Shown: positions 12,835-24,626, numbered from the stretch's first letter. The stretch is 64,000 bases of DNA from Macrotis lagotis (GCF_037893015.1 NC_133663.1:141715128-141779127); one strand, 5' to 3'. Notes: generated by a model not told the origin, from the letters alone. Made by a program: numbers and translations.

Positions 12835-12984
12835 TTCTTCATTATGCCATTTCTTTAAATAATTAATAGCAAAGATTATTATTGCTTCACCTTTAATCTT
12901 TCCAGGATAAGAATCCCTTTTCCTGCAAAGATGTGTGTTGTATGTTATGGAATAAACTCTCCTCACTTCTGTTATCATGTTCAT

Positions 12985-13185
12985 CTAGGCTCATTTCAGT
13001 TTATTAATGTCCATTTTAAAATGGAAGACTAGGAGATAAATACAATACCTCAGGTGTAGTCTGACCAGAATCAGAGGATAATGGAATTTTACTATAACCT
13101 TATTACTAGGAATCTATATACTTTTTTTTCAAAGCAGTCTAAGATTTCATTTGGTTTTTAGGCATTCAAATGTCAAACACTTTAT
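12985..13185 (+). repeat. CR1/L3-like LINE remnant, left part
   Basis: Segments such as AATACCTCAGGTGTAGTCTGACCAG and AGTCTAAGATTTCATTTGG match the order I know from amniote L3/CR1 elements. The apparent continuation lies at 14000-14290. Confidence 0.55.
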
Positions 13186-13189
13186 CATT

Positions 13190-13600
13190 CCTCCTCCTTC
13201 TTTTTTAGATTTCAGACCCAACCTAATGTACTTCAAGCCAGAAACAATGGCTTCCTTGCTGTTCTTTAAACAAGATACTCCACCTTCTTATTTAAGTCAT
13301 TTCCACTGGCTACAACTCATTTATGGAATAAGGGCTCTTCTCATTTCTACCTTCCAGTTTCACACATGTTTTTCAAATGCCAGATAAAATGAAATCTTCC
13401 ACATGAAGTTTTCTTATCTTTCTTATTTCTAGAGCCTTCCTTCCATTGATTAATTCAAATTTATCCTGTGTAGCTTGTTAGTACAATTATTTGTATTTAT
13501 TTAATTGTGAGCTTTTCAAAATGAAGAACTATCTTTAGCTCTCCTTGGTATTTTAAGCTCTAAAATACAGTTTTTGAAACATAATCAATCATAATCAATG
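13190..13600 (+). repeat. L2 LINE 3' region, plus strand
   Basis: L2-like order: TTCCAGTTTCACACATG, CAAATGCCAGATAAAATG, then CCTGTGTAGCTTGTTAGTAC and TGTGAGCTTTTCAAAATG. The short L2 terminal motif AATAAATGCTTGATGACTC at ~13940 lies beyond the SINE, suggesting the SINE split the L2. The 78-codon open frame at 13151-13387 falls here and is not a gene. Confidence 0.6.
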
Positions 13601-13624
13601 GATCATATGGTACAGGGCTATTTA

Positions 13625-13885
13625 TATTTTTTGATTGTTTAGTTATTCAGTAATATGAGACTCTTAATGATGTTAAGGACAATATAATGCCAACACTGTT
13701 CATGAGGTTTTCTTGGAAAAGATACTGAAGTAGTTTGCCATTGCCATCTTTAGTGGATTAAGGAGGGATTAACTGACTTGCCCAAGCTGACATGACAAGT
13801 AAGTTTCTGAGATCAGATATGAACTCAGGTATCCTTGACTCCAGACCCAGCTTGTTATTCATTGAACTAACTACCATATAGAAGA
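13625..13885 (-). mobile_element. MAR1/MIR-type SINE, minus strand
   Basis: Reverse-oriented landmarks: GAGGTTTTCTTGGAAAAGATACTG, AACTGACTTGCCCAAGC, GATATGAACTCAGGTATCC and TTGACTCCAGACCCAG. Diverged copy of the older marsupial tRNA-derived SINE family also seen at 42.9 and 50.5 kb. Confidence 0.75.
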
Positions 13886-13999
13886 TAATTATATATGTAG
13901 TAGATAGATAGTAGACACTACTATCGTGTATTAAGCATTTAATAAATGCTTGATGACTCATTTTTGCCTTACACCTATTCAATAAACTCAAATATATGA

Positions 14000-14292
14000 A
14001 ACATAGACTCCTGTCTTCATATATCTCCCAATTATTGCAAATATGTGGTTGACATTTTCAACATTTGCAGACTTTATATTTATCCCTACTGAATTTCAAG
14101 TTATTAGATTTGTTCCATTGTCTCAGATCACTGAAATATTATTGAATTCCTTATTTGTCTGAAATTTATTAGATCACTGTCCCAAATTCATGTCATCTAA
14201 AAATATGATTATTCGTCTATCCTTTCTTTATCTAAACCACTGAAAAATGTGTTTAATAAAAGAGAACTAGGCATTTTAGACTGCTGCATTGG
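14000..14292 (+). repeat. CR1/L3-like LINE remnant, right part
   Basis: Contains GACTTTATATTTATCCCTAC, GAATTTCAAGTTATTAGATT and TCATGTCATCTAAAAATATG-type segments, which follow one another in L3/CR1. It probably continues the piece at 12985-13185. Confidence 0.55.
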
Positions 14293-14635
14293 AATTCTTC
14301 CCGTCATTTCTATGTTGTTGCATATTGTTTTTCATTTTTTCTGATGTAATAATTAGTTTATTAATACAAGAGAAAAATAATCATTTTTATTACTCATTAC
14401 ATCCATATAAAAACAAGTAAATATCTCCCTAAATTGACCTGAACATTAGGTCACTTGATATGAAGAACCTATTATATGGATCTTTGATAATTGTATCTAG
14501 TGCATTTCAATGAAAAATAAAATAAAAACTGAAATTAAAAAAAAAACTTAAAAAATACCAAGCCCTCACACTTCACAAAAGACTTCCCTTTAAAACTGTG
14601 ATCATTTAGTAAAAGAGAATAATTTTTATTAAATA
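14293..14635. other. No recognisable gene or repeat
   Basis: AT-rich sequence leading into the L1 tail; A-run at 14538-14545. Confidence 0.5.
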
Positions 14636-14989
14636 TTTTATTTATTTTGAGTTTTTACAATTTTTCCTCTATCTTACTGCCCTCCCCCCACCATGCACAG
14701 AAAGCAATTTGCAAGTAAAAACATTGTTTCCATGTTGTACATTGATCCAAATTGAGTGGGATGGGAGAGAAATCATATCGATAAGGAAGGAAAAAAAAGT
14801 ATGAAATAGCAAGATCATACAATAAGATATTATTATTTTTCTAAATTAAAGGAAATAGTCCTTGGACTTTGTTCAAACTCCATGGTTCTTCATCTGGACA
14901 CAGATGGTATTCTCCATTGCAGACAGCCCCAAATTGTTCCTGATTGGTGCACTGATGAAATGAGCAAATCCATCAGGGTAGATCATCAC

Positions 14990-17900
14990 CCCCATGTTGC
15001 TTTTAGGGTGTATAGTCTTTTTCTGGTTCTTCTCATTTCACTCAGCATCAGTTCATGCAAATGCCTCCAGGCTTCCCTGAATTCCCATCTCTCCTGGTTT
15101 CTAACAGAACAATAGAACAGTTCCATGACATACATATACCAGTTAGCTAAGTTATTCCCCAACTGAAGGACATTTTCTTGATTTCCAATTCTTTGCCACC
15201 ACAAACAGGGCTGTTATGAACATTTTGGTACAACTGGTATTTTTAACCTTTTACATCATCTCTTCAGGGTATAGACCCAGTACTGGTATTGCTGGGTCAA
15301 AGGGTATGCACATTTTTGTTGCCCTTTGGACTTTGTTCCAAATTGCTCTCCAGAAAGGTTGGATGAGTTCACAGCTCCACCAATAATGTAATAGTGTCTC
15401 AGATTTCCCACAATCCTTCCAACAATGATCATTATCCTTTTTGGTCATATTGGCCAGTCTGAGAAGGGTGAAGTGGTACCTCAGAGAATCTTTAATTTGC
15501 ATTTCTGTAATAAGTAATGATTTAGAGCATATGACTATGGATTGCTGTAAATTGCCTTTGCATATCTTTTGACCATTTTTCGATTGTGGATTGACTTTTT
15601 TTAAAAATATGACGCAGTTCTCTGTATATTTTAGAAATGAATCCTTTGTCAGAAACATTAGTTGTAAACATTGTTTCCCAGTTTACTACATTTTGTTAGA
15701 TCTTGGTTTCAGTGGTTTTATCTGTGTAAAAGCTTTTTAATTTAATTTAATCAAAATCATCTAGTTTGTTTTTGGTGATGTTCTCCATATCTTCCTTAGT
15801 AATAAAAACCTCCCCTTTCCATAGATCTGACAGGTGAACTAATCCTTGATCTTCTAATTTGCTTATAGTATTGTTTTTTATGCCTAAATCTTGTATCAAT
15901 TTTGGATCTTATCTTGGTAAACGGTATGAGGTGTTGGTCTAATCTAAGTTTCTTTCATACTAACCTCCAATTTTCCCAGCAGTTTTTATCAAAGACAGAG
16001 TTTTTTATCCCAATAATAGGACTCCTTGGGTTTATCAAACATCAGAATACTATAATTGTTTCCTGCTATTGCACCTAGTCTATTTCACTGGTCCAGCACT
16101 CTATTTCTTAGCCAATACCAGACAGTTTTGGTGACTGATGCTTTATAATTTAACTTTAGATTCGGTAGGGCTAAGCCACCCCCCCATCTTTTGCACCTTT
16201 TTTCATTAAATCTTTGGAAATTTTTGACTTTTATTTCTCCATATAAATTTACTTACAACTTTTCCTAACTCATTAAAGTAATTTTTTGGAATTTTTATTT
16301 TTAGGACACTAAACAGGTAGTTTAGTTTTGGTAGAATTGTCATTTTTATTATATTAGCTCTACATTTCCATGAGCAGTTTATATTTGCCCATTTATTTAA
16401 ATCTGATTTAATTTGTGTGACAAATGTTTTATAATTGTTTTCAAAAAGTTTCTGAGTCTGCTTTGGCAAACAGACTACCAGGTATTTTATATTGTCTGAG
16501 GTTACTTTGAATGAGATTTCTCCATTTAGTTCTTCAGGTGTATCTTGCTAGTCATATATAGAAAAGCTGAGGATTTATGAGGGTTTATTTTGTATCCTGC
16601 AACTTTACTTAAATTGCTAATTGTTTCCAGTAGGTTTTGGGATGATTTCTTGGGATTATCTAGGTATACCATCATTTCATCTGCAAAGAGTGAGAGTTTT
16701 GTCTCTTCCTTCCCAATTCTAATTCCTTCAATTTCTTTTTCTTCTCCAATTCCTGAAGCTAACATTTCTAATATGACATTGAATAGTAGTGGTGATAAAT
16801 GTGCATCCTTGTTTCACCACTGATCTTATTGGGAATGCCTCTTGTCTTTCCCCATTAAATAGAATGCTTGTTGATGGTTTCAGATAAATACTGCTAATTA
16901 TTCTAAGAAACAGTCCATTTCTTCCTACACTCTCTAGTGTTTTTAGTAGGAATGGCTGTTGTATTTTGTCAAAAGCTTTTTCAGCATCTATTGATATGAT
17001 CTTATATTTTCTGATAGGATTGTTATTGATATAATTAATCATACTAACAGTTTTCCTAATATGGAATGAAGCCTGCATTCCTGGGATGAATCCTACTTGG
17101 TCAAAATGTATTATCGCAGTGATAACCTGTGGCAATCATTTCACTAAGATTGCATTTAATATTTTTGCATCTATATTCATCTGGGAGATCAGTCTATATT
17201 TTTCTTTCTCTGTTATAACTCTTCCTATTTTAGGTATCAGCACCATATTGATTTCATAGAAAGAGTTAGGCAGAGTTCTATCTTCCCCTATTTTTCCAAA
17301 GAGTTAATATACAATTAGAACCAATTGTTCATTAAATGTTTGGTAGAATTCACTTGTGAATCCATCAGGCCCTGGAGATTTTTTTCTTAGGGAGTTCAAT
17401 GACAGCTTGTTGAATTTCTTTTACTGAGATAGGGTTGTTTAGGTATTTAAACTTCTCTTCATTTAACATGGGCATCTTTTGTTTTTGTAAATATTCATCC
17501 ATTTCACATAGATTGTCAGATTTATTGGCATAGAGTTGGGCAAAATAATTTTGAATTATTACTTTTATTTCTTCCTTGTTGGTGAGTTCACTTTTTCAGT
17601 TATGATACTAGCAATTTGGTTTTCTTATTTTTTTAATCAAATTGACCTAAGGTTTATCAATTTTATTTTTTTTTATAAAACCAACATTTGGTTTAATTTA
17701 TTAATTCAATAGTTTTTTTTGCTTTCAATTTTATTAATTTTTCCTTTAATTTTTAGAATTTCTAATTTTGTATTTAATTGGAGATTTTTAATTTGTTCTT
17801 TCTCTAATTTTTAGTTGGATATTTAGTTCATTGATTTCCTCTTTCTCTAATTTATTCTTGTAAGCATTTAAAGATATAATATATCCCCTGACAGTCACTT

Positions 17901-18775
17901 TGAGTGAATTCCATAGGTCTTAGTATGTTGCTTTATTTTTATCATTATCTAGGATAAAATGATTAATTATTTCTTTAATTTGTTTTTTAATCCAACTCAT
18001 TCTTTAAAATGAGGCTATTTAGTTTCCAATTGGTTCTGGGTCTATATCTCCCTGACCCAAAATTGCATATGACTTTTACTGCATTGTGATCTGAGAAAGA
18101 TATAATATTTCTGCCTTTCTGCAGTTGATCATTAGGTTTTTTTGTCCTAGTACATGGTCAATTTTTGTATAAGTGCCATGTACTGCAGAGCAAAAGGTAT
18201 ATTCCTTTCTATCCCCATTCAATTTCCCCCCATAAGTCTATCATATATAGTTTTTCTAACAATCTATTTACTGCCTTAACTTTGTTCTTGTTTATTTTTA
18301 TGATTCGTTTATCTCAATCTGAGAGTGGGAGGTTGATGTCTCCCACTAGTAGAGTTTTGTTGTCTATATCTTCCTATAGTTCTTTAAGCTTCTCCTCTAA
18401 GAATTCAGATGTTATCCTATTGGGTACATTTATATTCAGTATTGAAATCTCTTTACTATCTATGGTATCTTTTAGGAGGATATAGTTTCCTTCTTTATCT
18501 CTTTTAATGCTATCTATTTTTGCAGTTGTTTTATCTGAGATAAGGATTGCTACCCCTATTTTTTTTCACTTCAGCTGAAGCAAAATATATTTTCTTCCAA
18601 CCTTTTATCTTTGCTCTATATGTCTCTCTCTGCTTCAAATGAGTTTCTTGTAAGCAGCATATTGTATGATTCTGGTTTTTAATCCCCTTTGCTATACACT
18701 TATATTTTAAGAGAGATTCCATCTCATTCACATTCGAAGTTATAATTAGTAATTCTTTTTTGCCCTCCATGCTGT
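14990..18775 (-). pseudogene. L1 ORF2 (endonuclease-reverse transcriptase), broken
   Basis: ORF2p nicks DNA with an AP-like endonuclease and reverse transcribes L1 RNA. Seen on the minus strand: the N-terminal endonuclease start at 18770-18531 with LNVNGxNSPLK-like SNVNEMESLLKYK, then NHTICCLQETHLK; RT blocks at 17135-16728 (DQVGFIPGMQ, SIDAEKAFDKIQ, SVVKQGC); the catalytic box at 16687-16676 reads FADE instead of FADD; a long C-terminal piece at 15658-15251 contains CWKDCGKSETLLHYWW and PFDPAIPVLGLYP, the usual L1 C-terminal Cys-rich region. Multiple stops and frameshifts separate these pieces. The FADE change hits a catalytic Asp. Confidence 0.88.
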
Positions 18776-19529
18776 CTTCCCTCTGTTTTTATTTTTCCCC
18801 CTTTGCCCCCTTTATCTGTATTCCCCAGTATTTTATTTCTGAATACCACCCCCTTCAGTGTGTTTGCCCTCCTCTATCCACACCCTCCCCTTTCTTTCCA
18901 CTTTCCCTTTTTCCCTTCCCTTCCTTTTGTTAGTTCCCTTTTCCCCCCTCCCTTTCTCCATCCCCATTCCCCTTTTCCCCTTTTAAAACTTAAGTGGTTA
19001 TATTTTTTTAAGTTTACTGAGTATGTGTGTAAGTTAACTTTAAGCCAAGTCTGATCAGAAGAAGATTCAGGTGTTTCCCTTCTCCTCCCTTCTTCCCCTC
19101 TATAACCATAGGTATTTTATACCTCTTAGTATAATGAAATTTACTCCAATCCCGTCCCTCCTCCCATCTCCTTCCTGCCCCTCTTTTTAAGGAGGAAGTG
19201 TTTTTTAAATCATTCTATCTGAGTCACAGAAAATTCTGAATATCCATCACTTCTAGCTAAGTACATTCTATCTCATAGAGCAACAATTCTTGAGAGTTAT
19301 TAGAGTGTTTCTCCCAAGTAGGGTTATGGCCAGTTTTATCCCATTGGATAGTAGTCTCATGGATAAGTCATGAGTGTCCATCATTTCTGGCTAGGTGTAT
19401 TCTCTCTGTTAGATTTACAGTTCTCAAGAGTTATGAGAATCTTTTTTCCCATGCTGGGATATAGCCACTTTCAACATATAGGATAGCAATTTTTTCTTTA
19501 CCACTCCCCTTTTATTTCTTTACCTTTTC
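18776..19529 (-). other. L1 inter-ORF spacer, strand-biased
   Basis: The plus strand is a long pyrimidine-rich tract (CCCC and CTTTT runs at ~18795-18980), so the L1 sense strand is purine-rich. The equivalent spacer is at 58640-59400. The 83-codon frame at 18803-19054 (Pro/Phe/Ser-rich) is an artefact of this tract. Confidence 0.75.
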
Positions 19530-20540
19530 ATGTGTCTTTTGAACCTCCTGTTTGATATCCAAATTTTCAGTTTAGCTCTGGTCTTTACATCAGGAATTTT
19601 TGAAATTCTTCCATTTCATTAAATGTCCCTCTTTTCCCTTGAAAAAGAAGGTTCAGCTTTTGCAGGATAGTGGATTCTTAGATGTATTCCAAGCTCCCTT
19701 GCTCTTCAGAATATCTCATACCAGGCTCTTCAATCCCTTAATGTTGATGCTCCCAGGTCCTGCATAATCTGTACTGTGACTCCTTGGTTTTTAAATTGCT
19801 TATTTCTGTATGCCTGCGGGATTTTCTCTTTTATCTGATAGTTCTGGAATTTGGCCACAACATTCCTTGGTGTTTCCATTTTAGGATCTCTTTCTGGAGG
19901 GGATCGATGTATTCTTTCAATAACTCCTTTGCCCTCTGATTCCATGATATCAGAGCAATTTTCCCATACCTAGATCCTGTAATATTAATCCAAGTTTTTT
20001 TCTCTTCAGTGTTTTCAGGAAGTCTAATAATTCTCATGTTTCCCCTCTTTGAACTATTCTTGAGGTCAGTGGTTTTGTGGATGTGGCATTTTGCATTTTC
20101 TTGTATTTTTTCTATTTTTTTTATTTTGTTTAACAGGCTCTTGCTGTCTCATGAAGTCATTAGTTTCTGCAGACTCCTTTTTTTAGAGAGGATTTTTCTT
20201 CATTTACCTTTCGCAACTCCTTTTCCAACTGGTAAATTCTATTTTTGAAAGAGCTTTCCATTTGACCAATTGTGGTTTTGAGATAATTATTTTCTTTTTA
20301 CATTTGCCCAATTGAGGATCGGAGAGAATTATTCTCATTTGGAATCTGTCCAATTTATGATCTTAGAGATTTATTCTCATTTTTTATTTATCCAAATGAG
20401 GATTTGAGAGAATTATTCTCATTTTTTATTTATACAATTATATTTTCCAATGATTTGTTTTCTTGTGGGAAGGTGTTAATTTACTCTCCCAAATTTTCAA
20501 ATTGACTTTTAAACTCCTTCCTTGTTTCTTCAAGGAACTT
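19530..20540 (-). pseudogene. L1 ORF1 (RNA-binding protein), broken
   Basis: ORF1p is a trimeric RNA-binding chaperone with an N-terminal coiled coil. Read right to left: the coiled coil at 20470-20261 is five 42-bp units (14 residues, two heptads each). Then comes the RRM-like core (MRIIRLPENTEEK near 20037), followed by the C-terminal domain with ETPRNVVAKFQNYQIKEKI around 19870-19815 and QDLGASTLRD at ~19760-19731. Two overlapping frames (20037-19831 and 19945-19730) show a frameshift. The C-terminal domain therefore cannot be read through. Confidence 0.85.
20261..20470 (-). repeat. Five 42-bp tandem units in L1 ORF1 coiled coil
   Basis: Unit starts at 20261, 20303, 20345, 20387 and 20429, each beginning TTTG/TTTA/TCTG plus CCAATT-like sequence on the plus strand. 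The L1 at 58-61 kb has three such units. Confidence 0.85.
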
Positions 20541-21500
20541 TTACTGTGCTGGAGACCAGATCATATTCTCATCAGAGATTCTAGGTCTCTCTGAGTTAGG
20601 GTCTTTTCCTTCCAAGAAGTTTTCTATGGATCCACCTTTCCACTGACCCATCTTCATTTTGCTAAGATCTTGGGTTGGGGAGGGCCTGGTTCACAGAGGT
20701 TTAGTGTTGGGATCCCTAGAGGCTTTACTCACTGAATGCAACATCTCCAGCTGGCCAGTAGGGGGTGCTAGAGTATTTTTCACTGAGTGTAATTTCTCTG
20801 GCTGGTCGGTAGGAGGTGCTGGTTGCTTTCTCTGGAGTGTCTGTGACCTTAATTGGGTGCTTCTCCCTTAGCCTGGAGGGAGTGATTGAAGCTGTTAAAT
20901 ACTTTTGTCTTCAATCAATGGTGGTCTATACCCTGATGTGAGCTCATCACTTACCCTATTATCAGCTGAGTTGGTTCTTCTGCTCACACACTGTGCCTGG
21001 GGCAGAAGTAATCTGTAATTGAGTTTGTTCTGGGAAAAGGTCTCAGCTGCAATGGAGGGGCAGACTTGGAATTACTCAGACCAAAGGAGCCCAGCAGTGG
21101 AGTCTGCAGCTCTCCTGCAATGGAACTCTGCACCCAGCCCTGCAGGCAATCTCCATAGGGTCAGCACCAACACCAGTGCCTCTTCTCCCTAGTTGACCCA
21201 AGCCCCCACATCTAGCCCGACTTTGGATCAAGCAGGTCTGACTCTTGGACCCTCAGGCTCCTGGGGCTCCAACCCCATTTCCAATCAGGCTGATCAGTGG
21301 CTGCTTTTTACTCTGCACCCAGACTCACCCACGACTGTGAAAGACAAATACTGAAGTAAGTGTTCTTCTCCTGGCTTTTCTTTCTTTGTTTTGTGGATCA
21401 GATTTCGGTTAAGAGATTTGTTTCATATCACAGATGGGGAAAGATCAGGAGACTTTTGAACTATGCCTGTCTTCTCTCCACCATCTTGGCCAGGAGTCCC
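20541..21500 (-). promoter_or_regulatory. L1 5' UTR (promoter region)
   Basis: GC-richer than its surroundings, begins (minus strand) near GGCCAAGATGGTGGAGAGAAG and matches the 5' UTR at 60350-61192. L1 5' UTRs hold the internal RNA polymerase II promoter. A ~51-bp unit around 20730-20831 is present twice here and once in the other copy. Confidence 0.75.
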
Positions 21501-21879
21501 TTGAATATTGTTTTTCTTAAGAAAATTCTTGTGATACTGTCAAAAGAAATGAAGATAGTTTTTTCCATAATTTGTTCTTAAATGAACTATACTATCTTAT
21601 AGTAAAGTCTGATTCCTCTCAGTACTCACAAAGCACTCCTTTATTAAAATCATTCAATTGTTTTCCTGAGAGTGGGTATCACAGTAACTAACACAGAGTT
21701 TGTGAAACGCAGGTTCATTTTTATTTATTCATTAGGTTTGTGCATTGTTTATAAAATAATATTTCCACAATCCTTCATGCTATTTGTACTATCATAGAAA
21801 ATATATCAAAAATATATAAAAATATTTTCAGGGATCTGGGATATAAATCTTCTAGATGAATTAATTTAAATTTGCTTTT
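21501..21879. other. No recognisable gene or repeat
   Basis: Short AT-rich spacer between two minus-strand L1 elements. Confidence 0.5.
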
Positions 21880-24626
21880 TTTCCCCTTTTGTTTTGTTTT
21901 TATTTTTTTCACATTGTTTCAATAATCATATTGTAAAAGTAAACATAACCTCCCACAAAGAAAGAGAAACCTCAAGAAAAATAAAGTAAGAGGGAAAAAA
22001 AGTGTGCTTCTATCTGTATTTATATACCATCAGCTCTCTCTTTGGGATGGATAGCATTCTTTATCATAATTCCATCAGAGAAATTGTTTTAATATTTTTT
22101 CTCATTGTTGTTGTTGCTAGCTGTATTTACCACAATCCTATCCTCTCCAGTCCCATTAATTCTATTCTCTCTCTCCTTTCACACTGTCACTCCTCAAAAA
22201 TGTATTGTATCTGACTCCCTTCATCCACAGTTTTCCCTCTCTTCTATAACCTACACCTCCCTTCCCTCCCTATGTCCCCTTTCTCCCATCCTTTTTCTCT
22301 CTCCTATTTTCCTGTAGAGTAAGCTATCATACTTTATACTCAATGTTATTTCCTCTCTGAGCCAATTCTATCTTACTCTATACCCAAATGAGTGTGTATG
22401 TTATTTCCTCTCTGAACCACTTCCTATAAGTGAAGACTCACAGACTCCTGTCTCACCTTTCCTCCTTCCACAAAAGCTTTTTCTTATCTCTTTTAGTAAA
22501 CTAACTTATCCCATTCTTCTTCACCTTTCCCTTTCTCCCAGTACATTCTTTTCTTGTCCACTAACTCTATCTTTATAATGCATTATGTCTTTATATTTAG
22601 CTCCCTCCTATATCTTGTCTATATGTGCTCCTTCTAACTGCCCTAATAAATTATTTATCAGTATCATCATCACATGAAGAAATGCAAGTAGTTCAACATT
22701 ATTAAATCCCCCATAATTTACACTTCCTGTCCACCTTCTCTATTCTTCATCTGAGTCCTGTACTTGAAGATCCAATATTCTGTTCAGCTCTAGTCCTTTC
22801 AACGGGAAAATTTAAAAATGCCCATTTCATTGATCTTTTCATTGATCTTTTTACTCTGAAAGAGTATATATCCAGTTTTGCTGGGTACTTAATTCTCAGT
22901 TGTAATCCAAGCTCTTTTACATTCCAAAGTATCATATTCCAAGCCTTATAAACCTTTAAGGCAGAAGCTGCTAAATCCACTGTAATCCCTGATATTTTAA
23001 TTGTGAATCCCTGATATCTTAATTTTTTTTTCTTCTGGCTGCCTGTAACATTTTCCCCTTGAATTAGGACTTCTGGAATTAGGCTATAATATTCCTGGCA
23101 GTTGTTATTCAGGAATCTGCTTCAGGGGGTGATCACTGAATCCCCCCAATTTCTATTTTACCCTCTATTTCTGTGATTTCAACAATTTTGGTGGATAATT
23201 TCTTGAAGTGTATATTCTTTTCCTGGTCATGACTTTCAGGTAGTTCAATAATTTTTAAATTATCTCTTCTGGATCTGTTTTTACAGATTCCAATGAGATA
23301 TTTCACATTTTTTTTTCCTAATTTTTCATTCTTTTGTTCTTGGTTTAATGTTTCTTAATTTCTCACAAAGTCATCAACTTCCCTTAGCTCCACTCTATGC
23401 TTGGAGGAATTATTTTCTTTAAAGAGTTTTTGTATTTCTTTTTCCATCTGACCAGTTCTGCTTAGTAGGGCATTCTTCTCCTCACTGACCATTTAACTTA
23501 AGTCAGTTTTTAAGATGTTATCTTTTTCACTATTTTTTTTTGCTATCTCCTTCAACAAGCTGCTGAGTTGGTTTCCATGATTTTCACACATTGCTCTCAT
23601 TTCTCTTTCCAATTTTTCCTATACCTCCCTTACTTGATTTTCAAAATCTATTTTGAATTCTTTTGAAACCTGAGACAAATTCATATTTTTCTTGGAGGCT
23701 TTGAATACAGAAACTTTAACCTTGTGATATTCTGAGGGTGTATTTTGATCCTCCATAGAAATGAAGTAATTATCTATGGTCAAGTTTTTGTTCTGTTGTT
23801 TGTTCATTTTCCTTAGCCTAGGACTTGATTTTACTCTTTGTTAAGTTGGGGCTCTGCTTCCAGAGTGGAGGATGCACTGTCCCAGATTTTTGATGGTTTT
23901 TGCATATTTTTCTTTGGACACCTCTCAGGTTCCTCAATTCCTTCGGGGCCTTATGAGAGACTTCCACTGGCTCTCCTGAGCTCTGCTCTAGTCTCTGGAT
24001 GACTACAAGCACTACCCTCTGTGCTGGAGCTATGAGGAAGGTCTCTGCTCTGCTATGGCAGTAAAGATTCTTTTCCTGAGATTGGGACTTAGACTGCAAC
24101 CTGTATCGCAGCAATGGCAAAGCCACAGGATCTTGCCTCAGCCTCAGATAGCAGAGAGACTTCCACAATCTCTCTTGACCCCCTTATCATCCATAGGCTG
24201 AATGCTCTAGAAGAAGCTGCCTAGTGGTGATTCCCTGCAGAATGATTCTGCACATTCTTGTGGGGCAGTTTTCCTGCTGAATTTCCCAATTGTCCTTGGT
24301 AATTCTTGGGATGAAAGGTTTGGAAAGTGCCTAAGCCATAGACCCAGGTGACCCCAGGGATTTGAGTGCCCTGTGGGCTATTCCTGGATGGGTAGAGCTG
24401 GTAAGTTTGGCATGGTCAGTGCCTTGGACTGCCTTGTGGGTCTTTCTAATGCAGGTGTACCTGACCTTTCCTCCAAATCATCCAAATTGTCTTGGTCTGA
24501 GTAATTGTTTCACTCAGTCTTTCTGTGGGTTCTGACACTCTAGAATTTGATTGCTATCTTTTTTTATAGTTATGTGGAATGGTCTGGGGGAAAGTTTGTG
24601 TTAATTCCTGATTCTACCTCCCCATC
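21880..24626 (-). mobile_element. Half-L1-like element (5' UTR + ORF1 + 3' UTR, no ORF2), minus strand
   Basis: Read right to left: 5' UTR from GGGGCAGAATTAAGATGGGG at 24626; ORF1 coiled coil (~23800-23250) and C-terminal domain (~23250-22780); purine-rich (sense) spacer (~22700-22130). It then passes directly into L1 3' UTR sequence (TCTGTATTTATATACCATCAG, GGATGGATAGCATTCTTTATC at ~22010-22070) and a T-rich end near 21880. The ~3.8 kb of ORF2 is absent. That layout matches HAL1 ('half-L1') elements known in mammals including opossum. An internal deletion of an ordinary L1 is the alternative. Confidence 0.7.
22780..23830 (-). pseudogene. L1/HAL1 ORF1, broken
   Basis: Minus-strand ORF1 of an older L1 lineage than the one at 19.5-20.5 kb. 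The upstream part contains long hydrophilic helical stretches (minus ORF 23807-23619) and glutamate/lysine-rich heptads. The C-terminal part (minus 22980-22747) reads DLAASALKVYKAWNMI and KYPAKLDIYSFR, the family pattern of the ORF1 C-terminal domain. Stops and frameshifts throughout. Confidence 0.7.

Larger units (their letters stand above)
14636..21500 (-). mobile_element. Near full-length L1, minus strand
   Basis: About 6.9 kb with every L1 part in order, read right to left: 5' UTR from GGACTCCTGGCCAAGATGG at 21500, ORF1 (~20540-19530), a pyrimidine-rich (plus strand) inter-ORF spacer (~19530-18775), ORF2 (~18775-14990) and 3' UTR with an A/T tail at ~14636. It encodes no intact protein, so it is full-length but dead. 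I could not identify a convincing target-site duplication. Confidence 0.9.
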
